Shown: positions 37,575-48,098 of the stretch, one piece after another
How positions within the stretch are numbered: the first letter of the stretch is position 1
Layout: the number at the start of each line of letters is the position of its first letter
Source of the DNA: Enterococcus mundtii
GTDB taxonomy: Bacteria > Bacillota > Bacilli > Lactobacillales > Enterococcaceae
DNA: 64,000 nt
Reading direction: 5' to 3'
Assembly: GCF_002813755.1 (NCBI RefSeq)
Contig: NZ_CP018061.1
Span: 1,602,001-1,666,000, forward strand
Translations under genes and position numbers: made by a program
Notes under the pieces: generated by a model
Databases searched by the model: none
Seen by the model: the letters and a program-made list of their open reading frames with translations, nothing else
Told to the model about the DNA's origin: nothing

Positions 37575-39383
37575 ATGTGCGGAATTGTTGGAATGATTGG
37601 ATTAGAGAACGTGACACCAGGCTTGATCAATGGGTTAGAAAAATTAGAATATCGCGGATATGATTCGGCGGGTATCTTTGTCTCAAATGGAAAACAGGAC
37701 CATTTAGTCAAAGCACGCGGTAGAATCCAAAACCTTAAAGATAAATTATCTCCAGAAACGACTGGTACAGCAGGTATCGGTCATACAAGATGGGCAACTC
37801 ATGGGGAACCCGCAGAGAAAAATGCACACCCCCACCACTCACAAAGCGGACGTTTTGTTTTAGTCCACAATGGGGTGATTGAAAATTTTGAAGAATTGAA
37901 ACAACAATACGTAGCCACTGATGACTTCATTGGCGAAACAGATACGGAAATCGTTGTTCATTTGATTGAAAAATTCGTGGAAGAAGCGCAAGATACACAA
38001 GAAGGATTTAGAAAAGCGCTAGAAGTCATCGAAGGTTCTTACGCTTTTGCCTTGATGGATCGCACAGCTCCTGAAACAATTTTCGTTGCCAAAAACAAAA
38101 GCCCTTTATTGATCGGTAAAGGCCAAGGATTCAATGTGATCGCAAGTGATGCGATGGCGATGCTTGCTTACACTAAAGAATTTATTGAAATCGAAGATCA
38201 AGAAATGGTGACCGTTCAAGCAAAAGATATCACGATCCAAACAATGACTGGTACGATCATAGAACGTGATTCTTATGAAGCACAAGTAGATGCTTCTGAC
38301 ATTGAAAAAGGAACATACCCTTACTATATGTTGAAAGAAATCGACGAGCAGCCGATCATCATGCGTAAAATCGCGCAAACCTATGTGAATGAGGACAATG
38401 AAATTCCTTTAGATCACAAATTGATGGACGAACTGTTAGCAAGTGACCGTATTTACATCGTCGCATGTGGCACAAGTTATCATGCAGGATTAGCGAGCAA
38501 GCATTCCTTCGAACAAATGACTGACATTCCAGTAGAAGTCCATTTGGCCAGTGAGTTTGGTTATACCATGCCTTTATTATCGAAAAAACCATTCTTCATC
38601 TTTTTGAGTCAAAGTGGCGAAACCGCTGATAGTCGTCAGGTGTTAGTCAAGATCAATCAATTAGGTCACCCTTCATTGACGATCACGAACGTTGCTGGTT
38701 CTACGTTATCAAGAGAAGCTGGCTTCACTCTGTTGCTACATGCAGGTCCGGAGATCGCTGTTGCTTCAACTAAAGCATACACTGCTCAAATCGCTGTACT
38801 AGCTTTACTTGCAAAAGCAGTCGGTGATCAAAAAGGCAATAAACGTTCATTGACATTTGATGTAGCGCACGAATTGAGTATGGTAGCGAATGCGATGGAA
38901 ACAGTGATTACCCAAAAAGATGAACTCCAAGAACTAGCTGCGGAATTCCTGAATGACACGCGCAACGCCTTTTATATCGGTCGTAGCAACGATCACGATG
39001 TCGCTTTAGAAGCTGCTTTGAAACTAAAAGAAATCAGCTATATCCAAGCAGAAGGTTTTGCAGCCGGTGAATTGAAACATGGTACCATTGCACTGATTGA
39101 AGAAGGCACACCAGTGATTGGGATTATTAGTGAGGAAATCACAGGGGCTCATACACGTGGGAACTTAAAAGAAGTTGAAAGTCGTGGGGCAAAAACCTTA
39201 GTGATCGCCGCACATGGATTAGAAAAAGAAACGGATCAATTAGTGATTCCTGCTGTCCATCCATACCTTTCTCCTCTTGCCATGGTCATCCCGACGCAAT
39301 TGCTTGCTTATTACGCGACCCTATTGCGTGGTTTCGATGTAGACAAACCAAGAAACTTAGCAAAATCAGTCACGGTTGAATAA
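37575..39383 (+). CDS. glmS: Glutamine-fructose-6-phosphate aminotransferase (isomerizing)
   Basis: A 602-residue enzyme making glucosamine 6-phosphate from fructose 6-phosphate and glutamine, the first step to UDP-GlcNAc. The N-terminal Ntn glutaminase domain begins with catalytic Cys2 ('MCGIVGMIG') and has '[13 protein letters not shown]'. Two SIS domains follow ('[16 protein letters not shown]', '[13 protein letters not shown]'; '[20 protein letters not shown]'). The C-terminus '[13 protein letters not shown]' is the conserved sugar-binding tail. Controlled by the ribozyme directly upstream. Its product goes to GlmM, encoded just downstream on the other strand. Confidence 0.98.
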   Translation: MCGIVGMIGLENVTPGLINGLEKLEYRGYDSAGIFVSNGKQDHLVKARGRIQNLKDKLSPETTGTAGIGHTRWATHGEPAEKNAHPHHSQSGRFVLVHNGVIENFEELKQQYVATDDFIGETDTEIVVHLIEKFVEEAQDTQEGFRKALEVIEGSYAFALMDRTAPETIFVAKNKSPLLIGKGQGFNVIASDAMAMLAYTKEFIEIEDQEMVTVQAKDITIQTMTGTIIERDSYEAQVDASDIEKGTYPYYMLKEIDEQPIIMRKIAQTYVNEDNEIPLDHKLMDELLASDRIYIVACGTSYHAGLASKHSFEQMTDIPVEVHLASEFGYTMPLLSKKPFFIFLSQSGETADSRQVLVKINQLGHPSLTITNVAGSTLSREAGFTLLLHAGPEIAVASTKAYTAQIAVLALLAKAVGDQKGNKRSLTFDVAHELSMVANAMETVITQKDELQELAAEFLNDTRNAFYIGRSNDHDVALEAALKLKEISYIQAEGFAAGELKHGTIALIEEGTPVIGIISEEITGAHTRGNLKEVESRGAKTLVIAAHGLEKETDQLVIPAVHPYLSPLAMVIPTQLLAYYATLLRGFDVDKPRNLAKSVTVE

Positions 39384-39422
39384 TCAATCAAGTGACCCTT
39401 TAAATAGTCAATGCTCTTTGAG

Positions 39423-39460
39423 ATCCCTGTACGAAATGATTTGTCATTTCGTACAGGGAT
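39423..39460 (+). terminator. Terminator of glmS
   Basis: A perfect 17-bp stem (39423-39439 and 39444-39460; ATCCCTGTAC...GTACAGGGAT) with a TTTG loop and a T run on the plus strand. Confidence 0.93.
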
Positions 39461-39570
39461 TTTTTATTTGATCTAGTAAAGCAGTTGATCGCTCGTTTTG
39501 TATCATGCGACAGCCATCGTCTTTTAAATGACCTTATGTGTAATGACCCATTATTTCAGAAACGAACACA

Positions 39571-39613
39571 AAAAGAGAGTCAATCTCTATAATCCAAAGA
39601 TTGACTCTCTTTT
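39571..39613 (-). terminator. Terminator of the cdaA-cdaR-glmM operon
   Basis: A perfect 16-bp stem (39571-39586 and 39598-39613; AAAAGAGAGTCAATCT and its complement) lies 13 bases after the glmM stop. The T run in the minus direction is part of the stem. Confidence 0.8.
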
Positions 39614-39626
39614 ATATGTCATTCTA

Positions 39627-40982
39627 TTAATTGATTCCAATCTCAGCTTTGACAACCGCTGCGATTTTGTCAACATAATAGTTTACTTTTTCATCAGATG
39701 GTGCTTCTGCCATCACGCGTAGTAATGGTTCTGTTCCGGAAGGGCGAACTAAGATACGTCCTTCACCGGCCATTTCAGCTTCTGCTTCTTCAATGACTTC
39801 CTTGATTGCAGGAACTTCCATTGCACCGTTTTTGTTGCTTACTCGGATATTGACTAATTTTTGCGGATAGATCGTTACCTCTGCTGCTAATTCTGATAAT
39901 TTTTTACCAGTTTGTTTCATGATATTCAACAATTGGATACCAGAAAGCATACCATCTCCCGTTGTATTGAAATCTAGGAAGATCATATGACCAGACTGTT
40001 CGCCACCGAAGTTGTAGTCATTTTTACGCATTTCTTCGACCACATAGCGGTCGCCCACTTGTGTCACAACATCTTTCAAACCGATTTCTTCGACCGCTTT
40101 ATGGAAACCGAGATTACTCATGACCGTTGTAACGATCGTGTCTTTTTTCAGACGATTTTTAGCTGACAAATATTTCGCACAGATAAACATGATCTTATCG
40201 CCATCTACGATATTTCCTAATTCATCCACCGCAATGATACGGTCGCCGTCGCCGTCAAAGGCAAGACCGACGTCTGCCCCTTTTTCTACTACCATTTCAG
40301 CTAGACGCTCAGGATGCGTTGATCCGACACCGTCATTGATGTTCAAGCCATTCGGATTTGTTCCCATCGTGTAGAAATCAGTTTCTAAATCAGCAAACAA
40401 GCGATTGACAGATGTTGCTGTTGCACCATTTGCCGCATCTACACAGACCGTTAAGCCTGAAAGATCGCCGTTGATCGTCTGTACTAAGAATTGTGAATAT
40501 TTCAGCAACCCTTCTGGAAACTCTTCGACTGTACCTAATCCTTCAGCAGAAGGTCGTGGTAATTCATCGACTTCCGCATCTAACAATGCTTCGATTTCTA
40601 ATTCTTGGTCATCATCTAATTTAAATCCATCTGCACCAAAAAACTTGATGCCGTTATCTTGAGCTGGATTGTGTGAAGCAGAAATCATGACACCTGCGCT
40701 TGCTTTTTGCAAACGTGTCAAGTAAGCCACTCCTGGTGTAGAGATCACACCTAATTGAAAAACTTCGATCCCGACAGATAACAGACCAGAAACTAACGCT
40801 TCTTCGAGCATTTGACCTGAAATTCTTGTGTCACGTCCAACCAATACACGTGGACGTTTTCCATCTTTCTCATGTTGGCTCAGTACATAACCGCCGCAAC
40901 GTCCTAATTTAAAGGCCAATTCCGGTGTTAGTTCTTTATTCGCTTCTCCACGGACACCGTCCGTTCCAAAATATTTACCCAT
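39627..40982 (-). CDS. glmM: Phosphoglucosamine mutase
   Basis: A 451-residue enzyme converting glucosamine 6-phosphate to glucosamine 1-phosphate for UDP-GlcNAc. '[10 protein letters not shown]' opens domain 1. The phosphoserine loop is '[17 protein letters not shown]', the metal-binding loop '[14 protein letters not shown]', the sugar-binding loop 'GEQSGHM', and the phosphate-binding loop '[12 protein letters not shown]'. Third gene of cdaA-cdaR-glmM, a conserved trio in Firmicutes in which GlmM can bind and inhibit CdaA. Confidence 0.98.
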   Translation of the reverse strand: MGKYFGTDGVRGEANKELTPELAFKLGRCGGYVLSQHEKDGKRPRVLVGRDTRISGQMLEEALVSGLLSVGIEVFQLGVISTPGVAYLTRLQKASAGVMISASHNPAQDNGIKFFGADGFKLDDDQELEIEALLDAEVDELPRPSAEGLGTVEEFPEGLLKYSQFLVQTINGDLSGLTVCVDAANGATATSVNRLFADLETDFYTMGTNPNGLNINDGVGSTHPERLAEMVVEKGADVGLAFDGDGDRIIAVDELGNIVDGDKIMFICAKYLSAKNRLKKDTIVTTVMSNLGFHKAVEEIGLKDVVTQVGDRYVVEEMRKNDYNFGGEQSGHMIFLDFNTTGDGMLSGIQLLNIMKQTGKKLSELAAEVTIYPQKLVNIRVSNKNGAMEVPAIKEVIEEAEAEMAGEGRILVRPSGTEPLLRVMAEAPSDEKVNYYVDKIAAVVKAEIGIN

Positions 40983-41005
40983 AACTGTAAATTTGCTCCT
41001 TTAAC

Positions 41006-42172
41006 TTAATTTTCCGATGAATCCTCTTGACTATTCGGTTGACTACTTGATTGTGTTGTCTCACTTGATGATTCATTCGACCCTTCACTTGATGTTGACT
41101 GCGTCTCTTCGGACTGACGTGTCGTCGATGACGAAGAGTTCGCAGGTGTCGACTCTGCACCAGAAGTTGTACTTCCTCCCGAATTTCCCGAATTAGAACG
41201 GCTAGTGTTTTCCGTACTTGTTTTCAGGATCGGTGTGATCTCAACATCGATTGAAGTTGGTGTGATACTAAGTCCACTCTCTACCGGAATATCAATATTT
41301 CTTGTCGTCCGGTGGACGATCCCAGAAATATCGATAGGTATCGTGATGCTATTTCCTAGTTGAGCCAGTTGACTCTCTGAACCAGTGACTTCTGCTTCAA
41401 TGTCAGAGAAACTGAAATCGTAACTCTCCACGTTATCTGCGGGAGTCCCTTGCGCTGTTCCATAAAGACGGATCGTTTTCGTAGGCTTTGTGACCGTTGC
41501 TTTTGCAGTGACTTGCACTGGATCTGAGACAATACTTAAAGGTTCTCCTGCACTATTCAATGCTTGTACAGTGACTCTCGTGTCGACCCCATCGTCCGTG
41601 ATCATCGCAGGTTCGATCCTCGCTACGACCTGTTGGATCTCTTCCAGTGTCTGATCACCAGTCGTGACCGTCACTTTTTTTGGTGATAGTTCAAGGTCAT
41701 TCAATTCGAATCCAGCTGGAGTTGATTCTGTAGTGAGTAATGGCGTGACCTCAAATTCTTTCGTCACTTTTTTCTCGATAGTCACTGTGATCGTATCTGG
41801 CTCTAGTTTTGCTTTGACCGCACTGCTCAGATTTCTGGTTTTCAATGGTACTTCATGTGTTCCCTCACCTAAACCAGTGAGATCCGCTGTCACTCGAAAC
41901 ATTCTTGTATCTTCAATTGCTTCGGCATTCAACTGAACACGATTGGCACTGGACAACTTCGCTGTGACTGTACTCTCATATCCATGGATATAATATTGAT
42001 CCGTGTCGTATAAAAGTTGTACTGACACATCAGAAACGTTTTGCGTATAGGCTTCATTTCCTGACAGCGTGTCTTGGACAGTTTGTCCGTTTGCATTAAA
42101 ATACAGCACAATACTGAATAATAACGCAACAAACGCATATAAGATACTTTTACGCCTCTCTTTTGAGATCAT
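41006..42172 (-). CDS. cdaR: CdaA regulatory protein CdaR (YbbR-domain protein)
   Basis: A 388-residue membrane-anchored extracellular protein. One N-terminal helix (about 8-26) is followed by tandem YbbR beta-domains ('NVSDVSVQLLYDTDQYYIHG' opens the first). The last ~75 residues are a Ser/Thr/Glu-rich low-complexity tail. CdaR binds CdaA in the membrane and modulates c-di-AMP synthesis. Its start overlaps the cdaA stop, so the two are coupled. The tail is longer than the structured family core and probably lies in the wall space. Confidence 0.92.
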   Translation of the reverse strand: MISKERRKSILYAFVALLFSIVLYFNANGQTVQDTLSGNEAYTQNVSDVSVQLLYDTDQYYIHGYESTVTAKLSSANRVQLNAEAIEDTRMFRVTADLTGLGEGTHEVPLKTRNLSSAVKAKLEPDTITVTIEKKVTKEFEVTPLLTTESTPAGFELNDLELSPKKVTVTTGDQTLEEIQQVVARIEPAMITDDGVDTRVTVQALNSAGEPLSIVSDPVQVTAKATVTKPTKTIRLYGTAQGTPADNVESYDFSFSDIEAEVTGSESQLAQLGNSITIPIDISGIVHRTTRNIDIPVESGLSITPTSIDVEITPILKTSTENTSRSNSGNSGGSTTSGAESTPANSSSSTTRQSEETQSTSSEGSNESSSETTQSSSQPNSQEDSSEN

Positions 42173-43053
42173 TTGTGATCCCCTCCCTTAGTCATCACGT
42201 CTAAGAAGGTTTGGAGCGTATTTTTATTTTTGTTTTTTTCTTCGACGATCAAATTTTTACGCAAGATCGTCAAATATTCTTCTTGAGATAAGCCAGGCAT
42301 CAATTGGTTATCCAACGTAATGCTGACATCTCCTGTTTCTTCTGAGACAACGATCGTAATCGCATCGCTCGCCTCACTGACTCCGACAGCCGCTCGGTGA
42401 CGGGTTCCGAATTCTTTCGGAATCAACATACTTTCAGATAAAGGCAAGTAGGCACTGGCTACTGCAATTTTTCCATCTTTTACGATCACTGCACCATCAT
42501 GCAGCGGTGTATTCGGAATAAAAATATTGATCAGTAATTCGCCAGTGATATCGGCATCTAAAGCAATCCCTGTTTCGATATATTCATCCAAACCAGTGTG
42601 GCGTTCGATCGTGATCAAGGCACCGATTTTACGTTTGGACATATATTGGATCGCTTTGTCGAAAGAAAGGATCATCTGTTCATCTTCTTGCTTCTCACTC
42701 TTCGATTGTTTGAAAAGTGAGCTACGACCGAGGTGTTCTAATCCACGCCGTATCTCTGGTTGAAAAATGACGATAGCCGCAATCACACCATACGTGATCA
42801 CTTGATTCATCAACCAAGATAAGGTATGTAGACCAATGATCTCGGCTAAGATCCGAATAACAACAAAAATCCCTACCCCTTTTAGCAATTGGATTGCTTT
42901 TGTTCCTCGCAATAGTTGAATGAGTTTATAAACTAAATACCAAACAACCAATACATCGAGTATGTTCACCAAAAAATTCTGAGAAAACAAGTCACCGGAA
43001 AACATTTGTCGCCAATAGTCTAAATTAAAAAGTTCTCCGATTTGAAATGACAT
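42169..43053 (-). CDS. cdaA: Diadenylate cyclase CdaA
   Basis: A 294-residue membrane enzyme that joins two ATP to c-di-AMP, an essential messenger for potassium and osmolyte control. Three N-terminal membrane helices (about 30-100) precede the DAC domain. The domain has 'IFIPNTPLHDGAVIVKDGKI' (DGA motif), 'GTRHRAAVGVSE' (RHR motif) and 'DAITIVVSEETG'. First gene of cdaA-cdaR-glmM. Confidence 0.97.
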   Translation of the reverse strand: MSFQIGELFNLDYWRQMFSGDLFSQNFLVNILDVLVVWYLVYKLIQLLRGTKAIQLLKGVGIFVVIRILAEIIGLHTLSWLMNQVITYGVIAAIVIFQPEIRRGLEHLGRSSLFKQSKSEKQEDEQMILSFDKAIQYMSKRKIGALITIERHTGLDEYIETGIALDADITGELLINIFIPNTPLHDGAVIVKDGKIAVASAYLPLSESMLIPKEFGTRHRAAVGVSEASDAITIVVSEETGDVSITLDNQLMPGLSQEEYLTILRKNLIVEEKNKNKNTLQTFLDVMTKGGDHK

Positions 43054-43088
43054 AGACAGCCTCTCTTCTCTTTTGAGATTTCCTCTTT

Positions 43089-43097
43089 AGTATATCA
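43089..43097 (-). promoter_or_regulatory. Extended -10 promoter of cdaA
   Basis: The minus strand reads TGATATACT (TATACT at 43089-43094), 36 bases before the cdaA start. Confidence 0.5.
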
Positions 43098-43223
43098 TAT
43101 GTTTCATCAGAAGAGACTTATCTGCTTGGAATTTCCTAACAAAAACCAATTTTTTTCAAGAAATTTACATTTTCAATTTATTCTCCAATAAGTTATTCTA
43201 TTTCCTTGGATCGTTTCGTTTTG

Positions 43224-46200
43224 TCATTCTTTGGTTTTTCTTCGTTCCGCTCTAGCGGCACGTCTGGCAGCACGTCTAGCTTCTGCTTCCGGATCAACCG
43301 TTCGTTCTTTTTTGACTCTCGGTGTTTCGGTCTCTGGACTTTCAGTACCTTCTGTCGGTTCGATCTTCGCTTTGATTTTTTCTAATTGACCAGTCATCGC
43401 CGCATAGTTGTAAAACCGTTTTTTCGCATCTTGGATCGTTTTGTCGAATAATTGCTCCGCAGCCTGTGGATGGATCGTTTCTAGTGATGAAAAACGGACT
43501 TGCTTGCGCATGAAGTCAGCCATCATGGTAAAATCAGGCTTTTTATAGTCTAGCGTCATCGGCGTTTTATTCTTTTCGATCAATTCAGGATTATAGCGAT
43601 ACAACGACCAATAACCTGAAGCCACTGCTTCTTTTGCTTCTTTGATCGATTCTTTCATTCCACCTAGTAACCCATGAGCAATACATGGCGTATACGCAAT
43701 GATCAACGATGGTCCAGGGAATTTTTCCGCCTCTTCAAATGCTTTGATCGTTTGCATTTGATTTGCACCGGAAGCAATTTGTGCTACATACACATTGCCA
43801 TACGTCATTGCCATCATGCCTAAGTCTTTCTTCGACGCATATTTCCCATTTGCTGAGAATTTAGCGATTGCTGAAGCAGGTGTAGCTTTCGAGACTTGTC
43901 CACCTGTATTGGAATAGACTTCATTATCCATTACTAAGATGTTTACATCTGCGCCACTTGCCAAGACGTGATCGATTCCGCCAAAACCGATATCGTACGC
44001 CCAGCCATCCCCACCGATCATCCATTGACTGTTTTTGACAAATAGATCTTTTTCTTGATAGATCGCTTGTAATTCAGGAACAAGTTCAAGCTCATTTTCG
44101 ATTGCCGCACGTAATTTAGCTGCCCGCTGTTGGGTTCCTTCGCTTTCAAACATATGCGCCAACCAATCTTCCATCAACTCACGTAGTTCTAAGGAGACTT
44201 TAGGCATCACTTTTTTCATTGTTTCTGCTAAAGCTTCTCTTCTTGTTTGTGCGGCTAAAAGCATCCCATAACCAAATTCAGCATTGTCTTCTAATAATGA
44301 ATTTGACCACGCAGGTCCTTGCCCACAATCATTTGTGGTAAATGGTGAAGCCGGTACTGCTCCGCCCCAAATGGATGAACAGCCTGTGGCATTGGCAATC
44401 ATCATCCGATCACCGAACATCTGTGTCAATAACTTCACGTAAGGCGTTTCCCCACAACCGGAACATGCTCCAGAAAATTCTAATAAAGGTTGATTGAACT
44501 GTGTTGATAACACTGTATTTTTGCCTTTGATCGGATTTTCTTTTTGTCGCAAGGTCATTGCAAATGCCCAGTTGATTGCTTGTTTCTTTTGTTCTTCATA
44601 GGGCTTCATCACGAGTGCTTTGCCTTTTGCTGGACAAGCTTCAACACATAGCCCACACCCGGTACAGTCTTCGACAGACACTTGGATACGATACTTCAAG
44701 CCATCTGGTCCACGCATTTCTCGAACAATGAACCCTTCCGGTGCTTCTTCCAGTTCCTCCTCATCGGCTAAGAAAGGTCGAATCGCTGCATGAGGACAAA
44801 CGAAAGAACATTCATTACACATCGTACAGCGCTCACTGATCCATTCGGGCACTTCAAGTGCGACCCCGCGTTTTTCGTAAGCAGCGGTTCCTAAAGGCAT
44901 ATCCCCTCGTGTCATTCCGTTTTCTGCTAAGGTCCTCACTGAGAGCTGATTTCCTTCTTGAGCGTTGATTGGTTCAAGGATGTCTCTAATATAGCGATTT
45001 GAGGTGTTCATTTCTTTTTTTGGAAGCGCCAATGTTGCCCACTCAGCCGGCACTTCGACTTTATGCAACAATTCCACCGTGCGATCGATTGCCTTGATGT
45101 TTTTTTCAACGATCGCCATTGATTTATGACCATAACTCTTCATGGCTTCCTCTTTTAAAATCGGCAGGACTTCTTCAAATGGTATGATATTCGCCAACTT
45201 GAAAAATGCTGTTTCCATCGCCGTATTGATCCGCCGACCTAGACCAACTTCTTGCGCCAAGCGCATCGCATTGATCGTATAAAATTGGATCTCATTTTCA
45301 GCTAAATACCGTTTTAAATGGGTCGGTAGATGCGTAGCTAGTTGTTCGTCTGACCAAAGCGTATTCAACAAGAAAGTCCCTTTTGGTTTCAACCCTTTTA
45401 CTAGATCATAGCTGTGGAGATAAGCAGGGGTATGACAAGCGACAAAATCGGCATGCTCGACTAAATAGGTCGACCTGATTGGCGTATCCCCAAAACGCAA
45501 ATGAGAAACAGTCAGACCACCTGATTTTTTTGAATCATAGTAAAAATAGCCTTGTGCGTATTTGTTTGTATGGTCACCAATGATTTTGATCGCTGATTTA
45601 TTTGCTCCAACAGTCCCATCAGATCCGAATCCCCAGAATTTCGCTTGATACGTATTCGCTTCGGTCAAATCAAGCGATGGGCCAACTTCCAAAGAACAGT
45701 AAGTTAAATCATCAATGATCCCGATCGTGAAGCGTTTCTTCATATCCGTTTTTTCTTTTTTCAATTCATCATATACCGCTACAATCTGATCAGGAGTGAC
45801 ATCTTTTGAACCAATGCCATAACGTCCGCCGATCACTTTCAGATGACGTTCTGCATCATATAACGCACTTTGAACGTCTAGTAATAAAGGTTCTCCCCCT
45901 GCTCCCGGCTCTTTACTGCGATCTAGAACAGCAATTGCTTTTACGGAATTCGGTAGTTTTTCGATCAATGTTTCGATTGGAAACGGGCGATATAAATGGA
46001 TATTCAAGAAGCCGACTTTCCGACCGTTTTGGTTCAAGTAATCAACTGTTTGTTGGATCGTTTGCGCAACTGAGCCCATTGAAATAATGACTTCCTCTGC
46101 GTTGGCTGCTCCATAATAAGTGACTAGATCATAAGAAGTTCCTCGGAGTTCATTGATTTTATCCATATACTTTTTCACGATTTGAGGCAAACGATCATAG

Positions 46201-46901
46201 TAGCGGTTGATCGTTTCTCGTTGTTGGAAATGGATATCAGGGTTTTGATTCGTTCCACTAGTCGTCGGCCGATTAGGATTCATCCCACGTTCACGAAAGG
46301 CCTGCAATTTTTCTTGAGGAATCAAAGGAGCTAATTCATCATATTCCAACACTTCGATTTTTTGGATTTCATGACTCGTTCGAAAACCATCAAAAAAGTT
46401 GACGAAAGGGATTTCTCCTTCTAAGGAAGCTAGATGTGCAACTGGCGCTAAATCCATGACTTCTTGGACGCTGCTTTCCGCAAGCATCGCAAATCCTGTT
46501 TGGCGAGCGGCCATCACATCACCATGATCACCAAAAATATTCAACGCATTCGTCGTCACCGCTCGACTAGCTACGTGAAAAACACTAGGTAATAGTTCAC
46601 CGGCTATCTTATACATATTTGGGATCATCAATAATAATCCTTGTGAAGCAGTGTACGTTGTTGTCAATGCTCCGGTTTTTAGTGACCCATGTACGACACC
46701 TGCAGCACCAGCTTCTGATTGCATCTCTACGACTTTCACTGGTTGTCCGAAAATATTTTTTTTGCCTGAAGCTGCCCATTGATCAACCAGTTCAGCCATT
46801 GTTGAACTAGGCGTAATTGGATAGATCGCTGCTAATTCTGTAAAGGCATATGAAATATATGCAGCAGCAGTATTCCCATCCATCGTCTTCATTTTTCGCA
46901 T
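43224..46901 (-). CDS. nifJ: Pyruvate:ferredoxin (flavodoxin) oxidoreductase
   Basis: A 1225-residue single-chain PFOR that oxidises pyruvate to acetyl-CoA and CO2 and passes electrons to ferredoxin or flavodoxin. Domains: 'AAAYISYAFTELAAIYPITP' (domain I); the gamma-type region with 'GFGSDGTVGANKSAIKIIG'; two 4Fe-4S motifs, CTMCNECSFVCP and CTGCGLCVEACP; and the TPP domain with 'GACSGCGETPYVKLL', 'IGGDGWAYDIGFGG' and 'NEVYSNTGGQ'. AAAGGTG fixes the start. The last ~30 residues form an Ala/Arg/Lys/Glu tail. No ferredoxin gene is adjacent. Monocistronic. Confidence 0.96.
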   Translation of the reverse strand: MRKMKTMDGNTAAAYISYAFTELAAIYPITPSSTMAELVDQWAASGKKNIFGQPVKVVEMQSEAGAAGVVHGSLKTGALTTTYTASQGLLLMIPNMYKIAGELLPSVFHVASRAVTTNALNIFGDHGDVMAARQTGFAMLAESSVQEVMDLAPVAHLASLEGEIPFVNFFDGFRTSHEIQKIEVLEYDELAPLIPQEKLQAFRERGMNPNRPTTSGTNQNPDIHFQQRETINRYYDRLPQIVKKYMDKINELRGTSYDLVTYYGAANAEEVIISMGSVAQTIQQTVDYLNQNGRKVGFLNIHLYRPFPIETLIEKLPNSVKAIAVLDRSKEPGAGGEPLLLDVQSALYDAERHLKVIGGRYGIGSKDVTPDQIVAVYDELKKEKTDMKKRFTIGIIDDLTYCSLEVGPSLDLTEANTYQAKFWGFGSDGTVGANKSAIKIIGDHTNKYAQGYFYYDSKKSGGLTVSHLRFGDTPIRSTYLVEHADFVACHTPAYLHSYDLVKGLKPKGTFLLNTLWSDEQLATHLPTHLKRYLAENEIQFYTINAMRLAQEVGLGRRINTAMETAFFKLANIIPFEEVLPILKEEAMKSYGHKSMAIVEKNIKAIDRTVELLHKVEVPAEWATLALPKKEMNTSNRYIRDILEPINAQEGNQLSVRTLAENGMTRGDMPLGTAAYEKRGVALEVPEWISERCTMCNECSFVCPHAAIRPFLADEEELEEAPEGFIVREMRGPDGLKYRIQVSVEDCTGCGLCVEACPAKGKALVMKPYEEQKKQAINWAFAMTLRQKENPIKGKNTVLSTQFNQPLLEFSGACSGCGETPYVKLLTQMFGDRMMIANATGCSSIWGGAVPASPFTTNDCGQGPAWSNSLLEDNAEFGYGMLLAAQTRREALAETMKKVMPKVSLELRELMEDWLAHMFESEGTQQRAAKLRAAIENELELVPELQAIYQEKDLFVKNSQWMIGGDGWAYDIGFGGIDHVLASGADVNILVMDNEVYSNTGGQVSKATPASAIAKFSANGKYASKKDLGMMAMTYGNVYVAQIASGANQMQTIKAFEEAEKFPGPSLIIAYTPCIAHGLLGGMKESIKEAKEAVASGYWSLYRYNPELIEKNKTPMTLDYKKPDFTMMADFMRKQVRFSSLETIHPQAAEQLFDKTIQDAKKRFYNYAAMTGQLEKIKAKIEPTEGTESPETETPRVKKERTVDPEAEARRAARRAARAERRKTKE

Positions 46902-46942
46902 GTTTCATCACCTTTGCTCAATTTATCTAAATAATCTTTATT

Positions 46943-46948
46943 ATTATA
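46943..46948 (-). promoter_or_regulatory. -10 element of nifJ promoter
   Basis: The minus strand reads TATAAT (in CGGTATAATAAT), 41 bases before nifJ. No clear -35. Confidence 0.45.
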
Positions 46949-47136
46949 CCGTAAACGAACAAAGAAAACCTCTTAATTTTGAAAGAAAAATCACATGCTA
47001 AAGATATGACAAAAATGCTTCGACCAGAATCGACAGCTAGAAAAAAAATAGCTTTTCCTCTCATACAACTTTTATCTTCATAATCTAGGAAATGAGAGAT
47101 TGACTAATTACCCATACTTATTTTTTGAACAAATTA

Positions 47137-47166
47137 TTGTCTTTTTTTTGGTAAAGTTATTACAAT
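47137..47166 (+). promoter_or_regulatory. Promoter of the DsbA-like gene
   Basis: -35 TTGTCT (47137-47142), an 18-base spacer and -10 TACAAT (47161-47166), followed by the AAAGAGGTG ribosome site. Confidence 0.5.
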
Positions 47167-47187
47167 AGAATAAAGAGGTGTTAAAAA

Positions 47188-47703
47188 ATGGATATTTCAA
47201 TTATCGATGCAACAAAAACAAACAAAACTACTGGAATCATGTACGGAAACGAAGATGCACCAAAACAAATGATCGAATTTGTCAATCTTGCTTGTCCTTA
47301 TTGTCGACAATGGTTTATCGAATCTTATGACATTTTAGAAGAGGCGGTTCAATCTGGAAGACTCTTACGAATCATCAAATTGTTCGACAAAGAAAAACCT
47401 AGTTTAAAAAAAGGAAATGTGATGCATCATCATATCACTACGACGGATGGAAAAGTCGCATTAAAACAAATCAAAGCGATTTTCGATGCGCAAGATGAAT
47501 GGAAACAACTTGATTTAGACGGCATTGCTGAATATGCTACTGAAACACTTGGTTTAACTGAACAAGAAGACCAAGCAATCACTCAAGCAATCATCGATGA
47601 AGCAAACGCTGCTCACATCCAATTCGTCCCTACTGTAATTATCGATGAACATATCTTTGATGAATCGATCACACCAGAAGAATTGAGTGAATTGGTTAAA
47701 TAA
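47188..47703 (+). CDS. DsbA-family thioredoxin-like protein
   Basis: A 171-residue protein with a thioredoxin fold. The active site CPYC lies at residues 36-39 ('FVNLACPYCRQWF'), a helical insertion follows ('ALKQIKAIFDAQDEWKQLDL'), and the cis-Pro loop is 'IQFVPTVIIDEHIF'. No signal peptide, so it acts in the cytoplasm or at its face. A role in thiol-disulfide exchange or redox defence is likely; the substrate is unknown. It has its own promoter and terminator. Confidence 0.85.
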   Translation: MDISIIDATKTNKTTGIMYGNEDAPKQMIEFVNLACPYCRQWFIESYDILEEAVQSGRLLRIIKLFDKEKPSLKKGNVMHHHITTTDGKVALKQIKAIFDAQDEWKQLDLDGIAEYATETLGLTEQEDQAITQAIIDEANAAHIQFVPTVIIDEHIFDESITPEELSELVK

Positions 47704-47737
47704 CTCATCATTTGATCATTCTTTGATGTTCAAAATC

Positions 47738-47780
47738 AAAAATAGACCGAAAAGCGATTGGCTTTTTCGGTCTATTTTTT
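47738..47780 (+). terminator. Terminator of the DsbA-like gene
   Basis: AAAAATAGACCGAAAA (47738-47753) pairs with TTTTTCGGTCTATTTTTT (47763-47780), ending in a T run 35 bases after the stop. Confidence 0.9.
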
Positions 47781-47976
47781 CGTTGGAAGAAAGAAGTATT
47801 TTCGATTGAACGAAACTGATGCGTTTTTTCTTGCAGGACTCGTTTGATGTTAGGATGATTTGTTAAATATGTGTGGAAAGTGATTTGACAAATATTGGGC
47901 AGTATTTTCTTGTAACTCCCTCTGCCTTCTCTCCATTTAGCCTAAGTTATGCTCATGTTTGAAGAAAAGAAAAAAA

Positions 47977-48048
47977 GTGGTCTGATATTTGTTCCCCGTT
48001 TCGATGAAATGTGAAGACATCGAAACCGATACAAATCATTCAAACCAC
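47977..48048. repeat. Nested inverted repeat between the DsbA-like gene and whiA
   Basis: A perfect inner stem, GTTTCGATG (47998-48006) and CATCGAAAC (48018-48026), lies inside an imperfect outer stem, GTGGTCTGA...ATTTGT against ACAAAT...TCAAACCAC. It may end whiA transcripts. The 47781-48098 gap shows no gene. Confidence 0.5.
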
Positions 48049-48098
48049 ATAGACTGCTTCTTGTCGATCATCCGTATTAAAATAAACCCCATTATTCT

